Assembly (NCBI GenBank): GCA_964587125.1
Contig: CAZPKC010000001.1
Location: 124,001 to 188,000 of the forward strand
Length of the DNA: 64,000 nt
DNA from: CAIXLI01 sp964587125
GTDB taxonomy: Bacteria; Pseudomonadota; Alphaproteobacteria; UBA9219
Direction of reading: 5' to 3'
Shown here: in pieces, positions 33,598-42,504 of the stretch
Position numbering within the stretch: the stretch's first letter is position 1
Layout: the number at the start of each line of letters is the position of its first letter
Notes under the pieces: generated by a model
Database searches by the model: none
Seen by the model: only the letters and a program-made list of their open reading frames with translations
What the model was told of the DNA's origin: nothing
Made by a program: the position numbers and the translations under genes

Positions 33598-34371
33598 TTA
33601 TTCTTTAGTTGTGTCTTTGGCGGCGACCAGACAATCCCCCGTATGGGCAAACGGACAGGAACGCATCGTGATTTTATCGCAATAAGCGCAAAGAGCCTGC
33701 CGGAAGGGCACGGTTAAATGATTGCGCTCGACGGCGAATCCTCGGTCGCGGAAAGACTGGAAAACCCGCGAAAGCGTTTCCGGCTTGATGCCCAGATACG
33801 CGGCAATCAGCGATTTATCGAAGGGCAGCACGATATCCTTCCCTTCGGGATTCGCGCTGAACCGGAGTTGAAGCAAAAAGCGCCCGACGCGCTGCTCTGC
33901 GTTGTGGAGGGTCAGTTGCTCGATGTGATCGCGCAGTTCCTGGCAGCGCCGCGACGACGCCGCCAGCATATTGGCCGTGAAAACGGCGGAATGTTCGAAG
34001 GCGCTTTGCACCGCGCCAGGCGCTAACGTCAAAAGATGAACCGGCGTCAATGCCTGAAGGTTTATCGGGCTGATGTCCGTCAAAATTTCCGACGCGGATT
34101 CGGACAGAAAATCGCCGCGGCGGAAGAGTTGCAGGATGGCTTCCTGCCCTTCGGCATTGCCTTTGCTGGCGCCGCACCATCCCTCCAGCATGACATAGAC
34201 GCGGGAAATCCGTTCGCCCTGAGCCAAAAAGATCGTGCCTTTCTGGTATTGCGCCGCGTGCGCCGAGGACATCAGGTCGCGCAAAACGGAAGCCTCGACG
34301 CCTTGAAAGATGGGGAGCGAGGCGAAGTCTTTTCCGATAGTCAAAGCGAAGGGCAATGTGTAATTCATCAA
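33598..34371 (-). CDS. Crp/Fnr family regulator with C-terminal cysteine cluster
   Basis: A 257-residue regulator: a cyclic-nucleotide-type sensor domain (about 20-140), a long dimer helix and an HTH_Crp domain at about 155-225 with the recognition helix in KPETLSRVFQSFRDRG. After the HTH comes a tail with four cysteines (C228, C231, C239, C247) spaced CxxC-x7-C-x7-C, which could hold an iron-sulfur cluster; the N-terminal cysteines of Fnr itself are absent. A TTGAT-type box lies 40 bp upstream, so autoregulation is plausible. The signal (oxygen, NO or redox) is unknown. Confidence 0.88.
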   Translation of the reverse strand: MMNYTLPFALTIGKDFASLPIFQGVEASVLRDLMSSAHAAQYQKGTIFLAQGERISRVYVMLEGWCGASKGNAEGQEAILQLFRRGDFLSESASEILTDISPINLQALTPVHLLTLAPGAVQSAFEHSAVFTANMLAASSRRCQELRDHIEQLTLHNAEQRVGRFLLQLRFSANPEGKDIVLPFDKSLIAAYLGIKPETLSRVFQSFRDRGFAVERNHLTVPFRQALCAYCDKITMRSCPFAHTGDCLVAAKDTTKE

Positions 34372-34410
34372 TTTCCCTCGTTGCTTCGCATAACTCCGCA
34401 GTCAAAATAA

Positions 34411-34424
34411 TTGATCTGGCTCAA
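34411..34424. promoter_or_regulatory. Fnr/Anr-type binding site
   Basis: TTGATCTGGCTCAA matches the TTGAT-N4-ATCAA operator with one mismatch. It lies 40 bp before the Fnr-type regulator on one side and 122 bp before the GT87-like gene on the other. Confidence 0.6.
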
Positions 34425-34545
34425 GGGCGCATGATGTCGGTATGCAGGAAAGATGTCAAACGCTTTGATCCTTTTTCCTCATCGCTGTTTGGCAAAAATG
34501 GTTTTTGGCTTGCGCGGCATTAATCATACTGGTACGACCTGAAAA

Positions 34546-35763
34546 ATGCCGCATGACCTCAGAGATCGTATTTCAAGCTGGAAAGACAGGGGCTTGGGGC
34601 TTTTGACGGCCGAACGGATTCGCGCTTTTGGCGTCGTTTGGATTATTTTCGCGGTTCCCGTCTATTTTATCGATCTGATGCATCAAACGGCCGTCGGGCT
34701 GTCGGACGGAAAAGGGCGTCCTTTCGGAGACGATTTCATCAACTATTGGTCTGCGGCGAAGCTTGCGTTCATGGGGCGGAGCGCCGACGTTTATAACTGG
34801 GAAAGTTTTCATGAATTCGAAGCGGACGTCACGCACGGGCTTATAGGCTCTTTTCATTACAGTTATCCGCCCATTTTGTTGTTTTTGACTTTTCCTCTTG
34901 TTTTTCTTCCGTTCGTTCCGGCGCTGTTCGCCTGGCTTGCGGCGACGTGGGCGGCTTTTTACGGCGCCTTGCGGCTGGCGAGGCCTAAAGCCCACGGATT
35001 GCTGCTCTCTCTGGCGATACCCGCCGTTCTTTGGAACGCGGTCAACGGGCAAAACGGCATGTTGCTCGCCGCGCTGATGGGCGGCGGATTGACGCTTTTG
35101 CCGACGCGCCCGATCGTCGCGGGCGTTCTGTTTGGAATAATGTCGTTCAAGCCCCAGTTGGGAATCCTCATTCCCGTCGCGCTTATCGCGGGAAAGTATT
35201 GGCGAACCTTTATCGCGGCATCGTTGACCGTTCTCGCGCTTATTGCATTGAGCTTGGCCTTTTATGGCGCGAACGTATGGGGGCTTTATTTCCAAAACGC
35301 GAACGTTCTCCGCGAAGTCATTCTGGAGCGAAGCGGCGCGGCGCAATGGTATAGATTTGTGTCGGTCTTTATTACAGCGCGGCAAATGGGGCTTGGCATC
35401 GTTCCGGCTTACGTCGTTCAGGGGGTCGTCGGAATTTTTGCCGCAGGGATCGTTATTCGTCTTTGGCGGCTTCCAGTTTCCCATGACATTCGATGCGCGG
35501 CGCTGGTGCTTTGCACGCTTTTAGCGACGCCTTACGCGCACGATTACGATTTTGTCGTCATGGCTTTCGTCGTAGTTTGGCTCGACCGGGCATACAGAGA
35601 CGCAAAATTTGCCAACATGCTTCTTCTGCTGTTGCCCATCCTGTCGACGGCTATCGGGTATCGGACGGGGTGGTATTTAGGCCCCTTTATGCTGCTCCCT
35701 GCGATCGGGTTGATTCTGAGGATGCGCAAAACGGGTGTGGTTTACAGACGCGCAATGCCCTAA
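34546..35763 (+). CDS. GT87/DUF2029-like polytopic membrane protein
   Basis: A 405-residue inner-membrane protein with about ten hydrophobic segments. The opening DDFINYWSAAKLAFMGRSADVYN is the signature of the DUF2029/GT87 group, whose characterised members are polyprenyl-phosphate-mannose-dependent glycosyltransferases; FHYSYPPILLFL and SFKPQLGILIPV are further conserved phrases. The acceptor is unknown. It is followed by rnr after 9 bp and may be co-transcribed with it, and its promoter region contains the Fnr-type box. Confidence 0.82.
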   Translation: MPHDLRDRISSWKDRGLGLLTAERIRAFGVVWIIFAVPVYFIDLMHQTAVGLSDGKGRPFGDDFINYWSAAKLAFMGRSADVYNWESFHEFEADVTHGLIGSFHYSYPPILLFLTFPLVFLPFVPALFAWLAATWAAFYGALRLARPKAHGLLLSLAIPAVLWNAVNGQNGMLLAALMGGGLTLLPTRPIVAGVLFGIMSFKPQLGILIPVALIAGKYWRTFIAASLTVLALIALSLAFYGANVWGLYFQNANVLREVILERSGAAQWYRFVSVFITARQMGLGIVPAYVVQGVVGIFAAGIVIRLWRLPVSHDIRCAALVLCTLLATPYAHDYDFVVMAFVVVWLDRAYRDAKFANMLLLLLPILSTAIGYRTGWYLGPFMLLPAIGLILRMRKTGVVYRRAMP

Positions 35764-35772
35764 GATGAAATT

Positions 35773-37629
35773 ATGAAAACATCATCGCGGCACAGACATC
35801 TGAAGCCCGTCAAGACCGGCCACAAGCCCAAACGAAACGCTCCAAAAAGTTTGGTTCCCCGCGAACGGGAAGAAAGCACGCGCGTCGTCGGCGTGATAGC
35901 GAAAGAAGGCAAAGGCTGGCGCATCCAATCGACCAACCGGCGCGAACGCGGCGATTACGCGCTGCACGTCAAACCTGGTTTTCATCTCGAAGAAGGCCAG
36001 ATCGCGGTCGCCGAAAAAATTTCTGGCCGCCGGTGGCGCCTGCGCGAAGCGAAACTGATCGACGTTTTAGGAAATATCGACTCGCCGCGCGCGGTTAGCC
36101 TGATCGCCATTGCCACACATGAAATTCCGGACGAATTTCCCGAAGAATCCGTCGCCGAGGCCGAAGCGGCCAAGCCGGTGACTTTGGAAAACCGAGCGGA
36201 TTTGCGGCAAATTCCCCTCGTCACGATCGACGGCGCGGACGCCCGCGATTTCGACGACGCTGTTTTTGCGGAAAAAGACGGGGAAGGCTGGCATTTGATC
36301 GTCGCCATCGCCGACGTCGCGCATTACGTCAAACCGGGCAGTATGCTTGATAAAATCGCTTTTGAGCGCGGAAATTCGACTTATTTTCCCGACCGCGTCG
36401 TGCCGATGCTGCCCGAGGCTTTGAGCAACGAGTTGTGCTCGCTGAAACCGCACGTCGATCGCGCCTGTCTCGCGGCGCATTTGTGGATCGACAAGGCTGG
36501 CGAACTGACGAAGTGGAAATTCGCGCGCGGAGTCATGAAATCCCACGCGCGGCTGACGTATGAACAGGCGCAGGCCGCCAAAGACGGCCTTCCCGACGAA
36601 ACGACGCGGCCTTTAATGGACAATGTCATCACTCCTCTTTATGGCGCGTTTCTCTGTTTGCTCCACGCGCGGGGAAAACGCGGGACGCTGGAACTTGATC
36701 TGCCCGAACGCAAGGTCGAGATCGAAGGCGGCAAAGTCAAATCGATCAAAATCCGCGAACGGCTGGACAGCCATCGCCTGATCGAGGAATTTATGATTAC
36801 GGCCAATGTCGCCGCAGCCGCGGAGCTTGAAGGTAAGGGGAAAACATGCCTCTATCGCATCCACGACAGGCCGACGGAAATGAAACTGGAAGGCTTGCGG
36901 GATTTTCTTGATACGCTGGGCATCAGCCTCGTGCCGGGGAAACAGCTGCATCCCCGTTTTCTGACGCAGATTCTGGAAAACGCCGCCGGAACGCCCCACG
37001 CGCAGGTTGTCAACGAGATGATGCTGCGCAGCCAGTCTCAGGCCGTCTATAGCCCCGAAAATATCGGGCATTTCGGTTTGGCCTTGGCCAAGTACGCGCA
37101 TTTCACCTCTCCCATCCGAAGATACGCCGATTTGATCGTGCATCGCGGGCTTATCCGCGTATGCAAGCTTGGCGGCGACGGTTTGACGGAACGCGAGATC
37201 GAAGGGTTAGAGGACATCGCCGGTCATATTTCGACAACCGAACGGCGCTCCGCCGCGGCGGAGCGTGATGCCGTCGACAGGTTTATCACTTTGTTTATGG
37301 CCGACCGCGTAGGATCGACCTTTCCGGCGCGCATCAGCGGCGTGGCGCGGTTCGGGCTTTTCGCGCGGCTGGACGAAACGGGAGCCGACGGGATTATTCC
37401 GATGAACGCCCTGCCCGATGATTATTATATCCACGACGAAAAGCGGCAGGCTTTAGTCGGACGGCGAACGAAGAAGGTTTATCAATTGGCGCAGCCGGTT
37501 TTGGTCCGGCTGACCCAAGCCGACCGCCTGACTGGCAGCATGGCGATGACCATCGTCGGAGACGAGAAATCGGGCGCAAAATCTCCGGTAAAAAATAAGG
37601 CCTCGAATCGTCCGCCGCACCGGAGATAA
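35773..37629 (+). CDS. rnr: Ribonuclease R
   Basis: A 618-residue 3'-5' exoribonuclease. The catalytic RNB domain starts near residue 150 with IDGADARDFDDAVFAE, containing the metal-binding aspartates, and runs to HFTSPIRRYADLIVHR near 460. A C-terminal S1 domain (about 512-595) and a basic tail follow. RNase R is usually 720-800 residues; here the N-terminal winged-helix and one cold-shock domain appear to be missing or shortened, which may change substrate handling. The basic N-terminus HRHLKPVKTGHKPKR is unusual. Confidence 0.9.
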   Translation: MKTSSRHRHLKPVKTGHKPKRNAPKSLVPREREESTRVVGVIAKEGKGWRIQSTNRRERGDYALHVKPGFHLEEGQIAVAEKISGRRWRLREAKLIDVLGNIDSPRAVSLIAIATHEIPDEFPEESVAEAEAAKPVTLENRADLRQIPLVTIDGADARDFDDAVFAEKDGEGWHLIVAIADVAHYVKPGSMLDKIAFERGNSTYFPDRVVPMLPEALSNELCSLKPHVDRACLAAHLWIDKAGELTKWKFARGVMKSHARLTYEQAQAAKDGLPDETTRPLMDNVITPLYGAFLCLLHARGKRGTLELDLPERKVEIEGGKVKSIKIRERLDSHRLIEEFMITANVAAAAELEGKGKTCLYRIHDRPTEMKLEGLRDFLDTLGISLVPGKQLHPRFLTQILENAAGTPHAQVVNEMMLRSQSQAVYSPENIGHFGLALAKYAHFTSPIRRYADLIVHRGLIRVCKLGGDGLTEREIEGLEDIAGHISTTERRSAAAERDAVDRFITLFMADRVGSTFPARISGVARFGLFARLDETGADGIIPMNALPDDYYIHDEKRQALVGRRTKKVYQLAQPVLVRLTQADRLTGSMAMTIVGDEKSGAKSPVKNKASNRPPHRR

Positions 37630-37813
37630 TCCCTAATTTTTTCTTAACGAGAAGCCAAAATGCACCACTTATCGGCCTTGCGCCGCCCTTCTTATGTAAG
37701 GGCTTGGATTCTTGGCAACTATCCGTTAGACAAAGAGAGATTCGGGCGATAGATTCAATCCCTCGCAGTTACCAACTAATGTCGCAGTCGCGGCAAACAA
37801 AAGGTGATGCACG

Positions 37814-39076
37814 ATGTCGATCCATGACATGAAAATATCAGGTTTCTTCCTTGCCGCTTTTGCAGCGTTCGCGCTGGCGACGGCCCCCGTCTGGGCAAAA
37901 GACGCTCCGGACGGCTTGACGCAAGTCGTCAGCGAGGCGCCTTCCGATTCCTTTGGATCGTCCGATCCCTCGCTGGCCATGGCGACGGCAAGCACCGGCG
38001 CGGACAGCCTCGCCAATTTCGGCGCATCCAGCGGAACTATCGTCGGCAACCGCGCGCTGGCTTTACGCGACGAAGTGGCGCACTTGCGCGATTCCGTCAA
38101 TTTAAACTCGAATGAATTCGCCATTCTGCGCACCAGCGGCACGGCTGGCGCGGTTCAATATCACAGCACCGTCGCGGCCATCATCGCCCGCTTGCAGAAC
38201 GGCACGACCAAAGGCAATCCGATCCTGTTGCGCCAATGGGAGGAAGCCGACGCCTGTCTGGGCGAAGTCACCTCTTCTTTGAACAAGCTTAACTCCCTGC
38301 AAATCGCCGTCGATTCCGACGCTTCGGTCGCGTCTTATTTGCTGGGATCGATTCAGGCCGCTTTTGACTTGTCCGGCGCGGTCGACGAAGATTACGACCA
38401 ATTGAAGATACTGCACGACGAAGTCAGCCGCTTGGTCGTTCAGCTCGATTACCTGCGGAACCAGACAACCGCCGACATCGAGCGCCAATCCAACTATCTG
38501 ACAACGGAACGCGCCAACATTCAGGCGCTGGCCTTCGCCATCAGCCGCGGCGAGATGCTTGGAAACAGTCTGGCCAACCGCCCGGTCGTCGTGAATCCTC
38601 CGCCGGTCGTGGGGATTCCGAACACTCAGGCTCCCGCGCCGCAAGCCGCTCCGATGTCTTCCGTAACGGGCGCGTCTCTCGACGAGGCCGCCCCTCCGCG
38701 CGAGACGATGCAGGATAACGACATCGGCGTTGCGCCGGCTTCCGGCAACTTCAGCATCGGAAACGCGCCGTCTGTCGGGCATCTTTTGGTTTTGATCCGC
38801 TTCAATCAGCCCGATGTCGAGTACGAGCAGCAGCTGTCGCAAGCCGTCGGCATGGCGATGGAACGCCGTCCCGACGCCGATTTCTCCATTGTCGCCATTT
38901 CGCCGTCGAGCGGCGATCCCGCGACTTTGGCCGAACAGAAGCAGATTGCGAAGAGAAACGCGGACGAAGTCAAGCGTGCGCTCGTCAGGCTGGGCCTCTC
39001 TCCGTCGCATATCGCGCTGACTCATGCGGAAAGCAAAACGGCTCAATCGCCCGAAGTTCATATTTATATTCGCTAA
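37814..39076 (+). CDS. Exported protein with C-terminal OmpA/MotB-like domain
   Basis: A 420-residue protein with a signal peptide (ISGFFLAAFAAFALATAPVWA). The middle (80-240) is helical; residues 245-310 are Pro/Ala-rich. The C-terminal 95 residues (LVLIRFNQPDVEYEQQLSQA ... NADEVKRALVRLGLSPSHI ... VHIYIR) resemble the OmpA-like fold that binds peptidoglycan, in a variant seen in alphaproteobacteria. It is probably periplasmic and cell-wall associated; the function is otherwise unknown. Confidence 0.78.
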   Translation: MSIHDMKISGFFLAAFAAFALATAPVWAKDAPDGLTQVVSEAPSDSFGSSDPSLAMATASTGADSLANFGASSGTIVGNRALALRDEVAHLRDSVNLNSNEFAILRTSGTAGAVQYHSTVAAIIARLQNGTTKGNPILLRQWEEADACLGEVTSSLNKLNSLQIAVDSDASVASYLLGSIQAAFDLSGAVDEDYDQLKILHDEVSRLVVQLDYLRNQTTADIERQSNYLTTERANIQALAFAISRGEMLGNSLANRPVVVNPPPVVGIPNTQAPAPQAAPMSSVTGASLDEAAPPRETMQDNDIGVAPASGNFSIGNAPSVGHLLVLIRFNQPDVEYEQQLSQAVGMAMERRPDADFSIVAISPSSGDPATLAEQKQIAKRNADEVKRALVRLGLSPSHIALTHAESKTAQSPEVHIYIR

Positions 39077-39082
39077 GCAAAG

Positions 39083-39517
39083 TTACGGCAGGAATCTTTG
39101 GGCCGCCGGCGCGGAGGGCGCTCGGGGAATGATTATTTGCGCGCTTTCGGCTCTCGCGGCAGGTGCCGGATGCTGGGCCAAAGGAACGACGGGAACATTC
39201 GGAATAAATCTTTCCGCGCGCAGCGCCGGGGGCGCTGCGGAGACAACGGGAAACTGCGGAACGAATCTTTCGATTGGCAGCACATAAGGGGGCTGCGGCG
39301 TTTTTTGAACCAGCGGAAGTTCGGGAACATATGGATCAAAAGGCTGCGCCGGAAAAACTTCATCGGCATGGGGGATAAATCTTTGCGCCATCTCGAAGCT
39401 TGCCGCGTCCGGAAAGTAGGCTCCTGCGGGAGGCATGGCGTCTTCCGCCGATGCCGCGTTCAGACATAAAACGGCGACTGAAAAAACAAGCGCCGAAATA
39501 AGAACTCTCGAATTCAT
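39083..39517 (-). CDS. Exported proline-rich protein with RF[IVL]P repeats
   Basis: A 144-residue protein with a signal peptide (about residues 1-24, ending ASA). The mature part is proline-rich and carries the phrase QRFIP, ERFVPQFPVV, ERFIPNVPVV and a final QRFLP: four repeats of [QE]RF[IVL]P, the middle two extended by PVV. No enzyme motif is seen. It is convergent with the OmpA-like exported protein, with six bases between stops, so the two may act at the same place. Confidence 0.65.
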   Translation of the reverse strand: MNSRVLISALVFSVAVLCLNAASAEDAMPPAGAYFPDAASFEMAQRFIPHADEVFPAQPFDPYVPELPLVQKTPQPPYVLPIERFVPQFPVVSAAPPALRAERFIPNVPVVPLAQHPAPAARAESAQIIIPRAPSAPAAQRFLP

Positions 39518-39522
39518 AGCGG

Positions 39523-39852
39523 CTACATGGAAATGATGTCAGCCAGATACCGGATAGCTTCGTCGAAGTCGTTCGCCGGCAGGCATTTGGGATTGGGGAT
39601 ATTAAAATGATCGGAAAGCTTGCGTTCGATGCGAAATTCGCTTTGGCCGGAGTGATGGGAGATATACGAGATCATCGCGGAGATCGACGTTCGTTGGTTG
39701 GCGCTAAGGAAAGACTCCGACGGACGGACAATCGTATGGTGTTGCATCCATCGATGCGACACGACCGACCCGCCGTTTTCCTGCACGGATTCGCCGGAAG
39801 AGATTTCTGAGTTTTCAGGCTCACTCTCGGAATGAAATTTCTCGCGCATCAT
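39523..39852 (-). CDS. Hypothetical small protein (109 aa)
   Basis: The first 45 residues are polar and probably disordered (rich in Ser and Glu). Residues 48-109 form a conserved-looking helical domain (SANQRTSISAMISYISHHSG, FRIERKLSDHFNIPN, FDEAIRYLADII) reminiscent of short DNA- or protein-binding modules in alphaproteobacteria and phage regulators. I cannot name it with confidence. It ends five bases before the proline-rich gene on the same strand. Confidence 0.65.
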   Translation of the reverse strand: MMREKFHSESEPENSEISSGESVQENGGSVVSHRWMQHHTIVRPSESFLSANQRTSISAMISYISHHSGQSEFRIERKLSDHFNIPNPKCLPANDFDEAIRYLADIISM

Positions 39853-40153
39853 AATGTCTCCAAGAAATACTCTCTATCATAAATAAATGGGATCGTTTTC
39901 TCCCCCCACTATACCTACCAATAAACAGCAATTAAATACCAAAAAATGGTTGCAAGAAATTATTTTCATCGTTATAAATCGTTAACGATTGGTAAATATT
40001 GGTTTAAATAGCTAAAAAAAGAAGAAAAGCGATGAAAGTAATCAAGTTCTTGCATAAGACTACCCCAAAACGGTAACAATGTACCCATATTAAGTTTTGT
40101 TTGTGCGAGAAAAAGTGTTTTTAGTTTTTTTTGGGTCTACTCGGTGATTGGAT
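39853..40153. other. AT-rich intergenic region between divergent genes
   Basis: About 300 bp without a supported gene, very AT-rich. It contains the perfect 12-bp palindrome ATCGTTAACGAT at 39978-39989, a possible operator for the XRE-type regulator whose gene follows. Confidence 0.45.
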
Positions 40154-40834
40154 ATGATGACTGCAGCGCAACTTAGGGCCGCGCGGGGCCTTCTGGATTG
40201 GAGCCGGAGCGACTTATCCAAAGTCTCGAAGGTGTCTCAGGAAACGATTAAAAATATCGAACACGGAATTTTCCGCCCGCAGGAAACGACGGAAGAAGCG
40301 ATCATAAGGGCCTTCGCTGCGCACGGCGTGGAGTTTACGGAAAACGAAGGGGTGCGGAAAAACCAGAATAAGGTTTTTGTTTACAAGGGCGAAAAAGGAT
40401 TTAAAGATTTTCTGGACGACGTGTACGAAGCCGCCGTCAAGCAACGCGACGGGACGGATGGCGGAGGAAAGCAGATTTGCTTAAGCAATGTCGACGACCG
40501 GTTTTTTATAAAACATTTGTATGAATATTCGTTGCTGCATGCTAAGCGCATGGGCGAGCTGGGAGATAAGGTTAAGGTTCGGATTCTTGTTAAAGATACC
40601 GCTGCGCTCAAGATTCCTGGGAAAGATTACAGGGAATATAAAGTTCAAACGGGAATAGTTGACGGGAACGTGCCTTTTTACGTATATGGCGACAAATTGG
40701 GAATCCTTATATTCGAGGAAAATAAGGAACCCCAAATCGTGGTTGTTTCTTCGGGCTTGGTGGCCAAGGCATACAGAGAACAGTTTAATGTTTTGTGGAA
40801 GAACGCAAAACCTTTAATAGACTCCCGCGATTAG
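40154..40834 (+). CDS. XRE-type regulator with TrmB-like effector domain
   Basis: A 226-residue protein. Residues 1-55 are a helix-turn-helix of the XRE type (AQLRAARGLLDWSRSDLSK, SQETIKNIEHG). Residues 85-226 resemble the PLD-like sensor half of TrmB-family regulators: KQICLSNVDDRFF, NVPFYVYGDKLGILIFEENK, and the final AKAYREQFNVLWKNAKP. The combination of XRE and such a domain is not one I know as common. The open frame begins at a TTG at 40148; I use the ATG at 40154. The next gene follows after 23 bp and is likely co-transcribed. Confidence 0.75.
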   Translation: MMTAAQLRAARGLLDWSRSDLSKVSKVSQETIKNIEHGIFRPQETTEEAIIRAFAAHGVEFTENEGVRKNQNKVFVYKGEKGFKDFLDDVYEAAVKQRDGTDGGGKQICLSNVDDRFFIKHLYEYSLLHAKRMGELGDKVKVRILVKDTAALKIPGKDYREYKVQTGIVDGNVPFYVYGDKLGILIFEENKEPQIVVVSSGLVAKAYREQFNVLWKNAKPLIDSRD

Positions 40835-40857
40835 TTTACGGGAAAGCATAGGAACTT

Positions 40858-41778
40858 ATGAGCATCGAACAAAAAAAGATCAGGCGACCGAAAGAATATA
40901 CGCTTCGTTTGGCGGAGAGAGAAGATTTGCCGACCGTTGAACGGTATATGAAGGATCCGTCGCGCCCATCGACGGTTTTTAACCGCACACGCAAGGCTTT
41001 TCAAACGGCTATCGATAACGAGCTTTTCTGGCTGCTTACCGATCCGTACGGAAACATCAATACGACGGCTGCCGTCCATATTATTCCCGTGAAAGCGGAT
41101 ATCGGATCGACTTTCTCGAATGCCGAGCCGCGGCATGCGTCTTTAGACATCAATTTCGCCGAAGTTGGCACGCTATGGAGAAAAGGAAACGCGCCCGCGG
41201 GATTCTGCCTCGAGCTTATGTACAGCGCATGCACCTTGCAGACCTATTTAAAAGCGAACGATCTTTCCATCAGTTGTCTTGTCACCCAGATTGTCGCCGA
41301 TAATGAACATGGGCTCGATAAATTCCGGGCGTTTGGGCAAGGATGGGAATCCTATCTTCCCAGACTGGCTTTCACGGAGCAATTTCAGAAAACGATTCCC
41401 GATCAGGAAAGCCGGGACATGAAGCTCTCGATGTTCTCCGCTTCCGTTAAAACCTCTTTGCCGAGCGCCGCGCGTTGCCTGCTGGGGGTTAAGCCTTCCA
41501 AGTTTTCACTCGCGACCCAAAGCCGCAATGTCATCAGGGCCTACGACTTTAGATCTAAAGGCCCCGTCAGCATCGATCTTCAATCAACCAATCTGCTCTC
41601 CACGGCGCAGGAAATCGTTCGGTTGAATAAAACATCCCCCCTCGATAAGATCGGAAGGGAAACCCCTTGGCTCTCGGCCAAAAGGTTGTTTCTCGAAAAA
41701 GTTCCCTACGCAACCGTTCCCTTGCATAAAACGAGAAAAACACGTTTGGAACAAACTCGAGCCGCGATTTCCTGTTAA
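40858..41778 (+). CDS. GNAT-like protein of unknown function
   Basis: A 306-residue cytoplasmic protein. The N-terminal half has the feel of a GNAT acetyltransferase (YTLRLAEREDLPTVERYM; a strand ASLDINFAEVGTL; CLELMYSACTLQTYL), but the acetyl-CoA-binding loop is not clear. The C-terminal third is basic and unrecognised. AGGAACTT precedes the ATG. It probably forms a unit with the upstream regulator, whose effector could be its product. Confidence 0.6.
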   Translation: MSIEQKKIRRPKEYTLRLAEREDLPTVERYMKDPSRPSTVFNRTRKAFQTAIDNELFWLLTDPYGNINTTAAVHIIPVKADIGSTFSNAEPRHASLDINFAEVGTLWRKGNAPAGFCLELMYSACTLQTYLKANDLSISCLVTQIVADNEHGLDKFRAFGQGWESYLPRLAFTEQFQKTIPDQESRDMKLSMFSASVKTSLPSAARCLLGVKPSKFSLATQSRNVIRAYDFRSKGPVSIDLQSTNLLSTAQEIVRLNKTSPLDKIGRETPWLSAKRLFLEKVPYATVPLHKTRKTRLEQTRAAISC

Positions 41779-41803
41779 CGCCCATACCGCATTGGGTTTC
41801 TCG

Positions 41804-42412
41804 ATGAACGATCGGAAAGACCTGAAACGAAAAGGCTGGATCGTCGGCATTTTTTTTGCCGTGTTTTTTTCGATATCTCCGGCCTGCGCTTCCTCCTTTA
41901 TCGAGCGCGCGGTGCAAATGTTGCAGGGCGGAGGGTCGGAAACGGCGCCGCTTCCCGCTTCCGCCGAAGTCGCGTTTTCTCCCGACGGGGGCGCGACCGA
42001 TCTGGTGGTCAAGGCGATCGGGGCGGCCAAGCAAAGCGTCCGCGTCGCCGCGTATTCCTTCACCTCGCGCCCCATCGCATCCGCCCTCGCCGAGGCGCAT
42101 CGGTCGGGCGTCGATGTCGAGGTTGTCGTCGATCACGACCAAATTCAAAAAGACAGCCATTCGGTCGTGGCTTTTCTCGTTTCGGAGAAAATTCCCGTGC
42201 GCATCGATATTGTCCACACGCTCCAGCACGACAAATACATGATTATCGACGGCAAGACGGTCGAGACGGGATCATTCAACTATTCCGCCGCCGCCGAACA
42301 TAACAATTCCGAAAACGTCCTTGTTTTGTGGGACGACCCGAAGCTGGCCGATCTTTACTCCGGCAACTGGAAAAGTCTTTGGGATCAGGCGGAGCCTTAT
42401 AACGGGCAATAA
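41804..42412 (+). CDS. Exported phospholipase D-type nuclease (Nuc-like)
   Basis: A 202-residue protein with a basic start and hydrophobic signal segment (WIVGIFFAVFFSISPACAS). One HKD motif, HDKYMIIDG, followed by TGSFNYSAAAEHNNSENVLVL, marks it as a single-domain PLD-family endonuclease of the Nuc/Pld-plasmid type, active as a dimer and expected in the periplasm. Such nucleases are common on plasmids and islands. The TTG at 41792 is an alternative start. Confidence 0.88.
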   Translation: MNDRKDLKRKGWIVGIFFAVFFSISPACASSFIERAVQMLQGGGSETAPLPASAEVAFSPDGGATDLVVKAIGAAKQSVRVAAYSFTSRPIASALAEAHRSGVDVEVVVDHDQIQKDSHSVVAFLVSEKIPVRIDIVHTLQHDKYMIIDGKTVETGSFNYSAAAEHNNSENVLVLWDDPKLADLYSGNWKSLWDQAEPYNGQ

Positions 42413-42504
42413 ACGGATTAATAACATATGAAAGTAATTATGATATTGAAAAAGGCAGGTTTTTTTATACACTAGGCCCATATTTTCATTATAGGAGAAT
42501 GATA

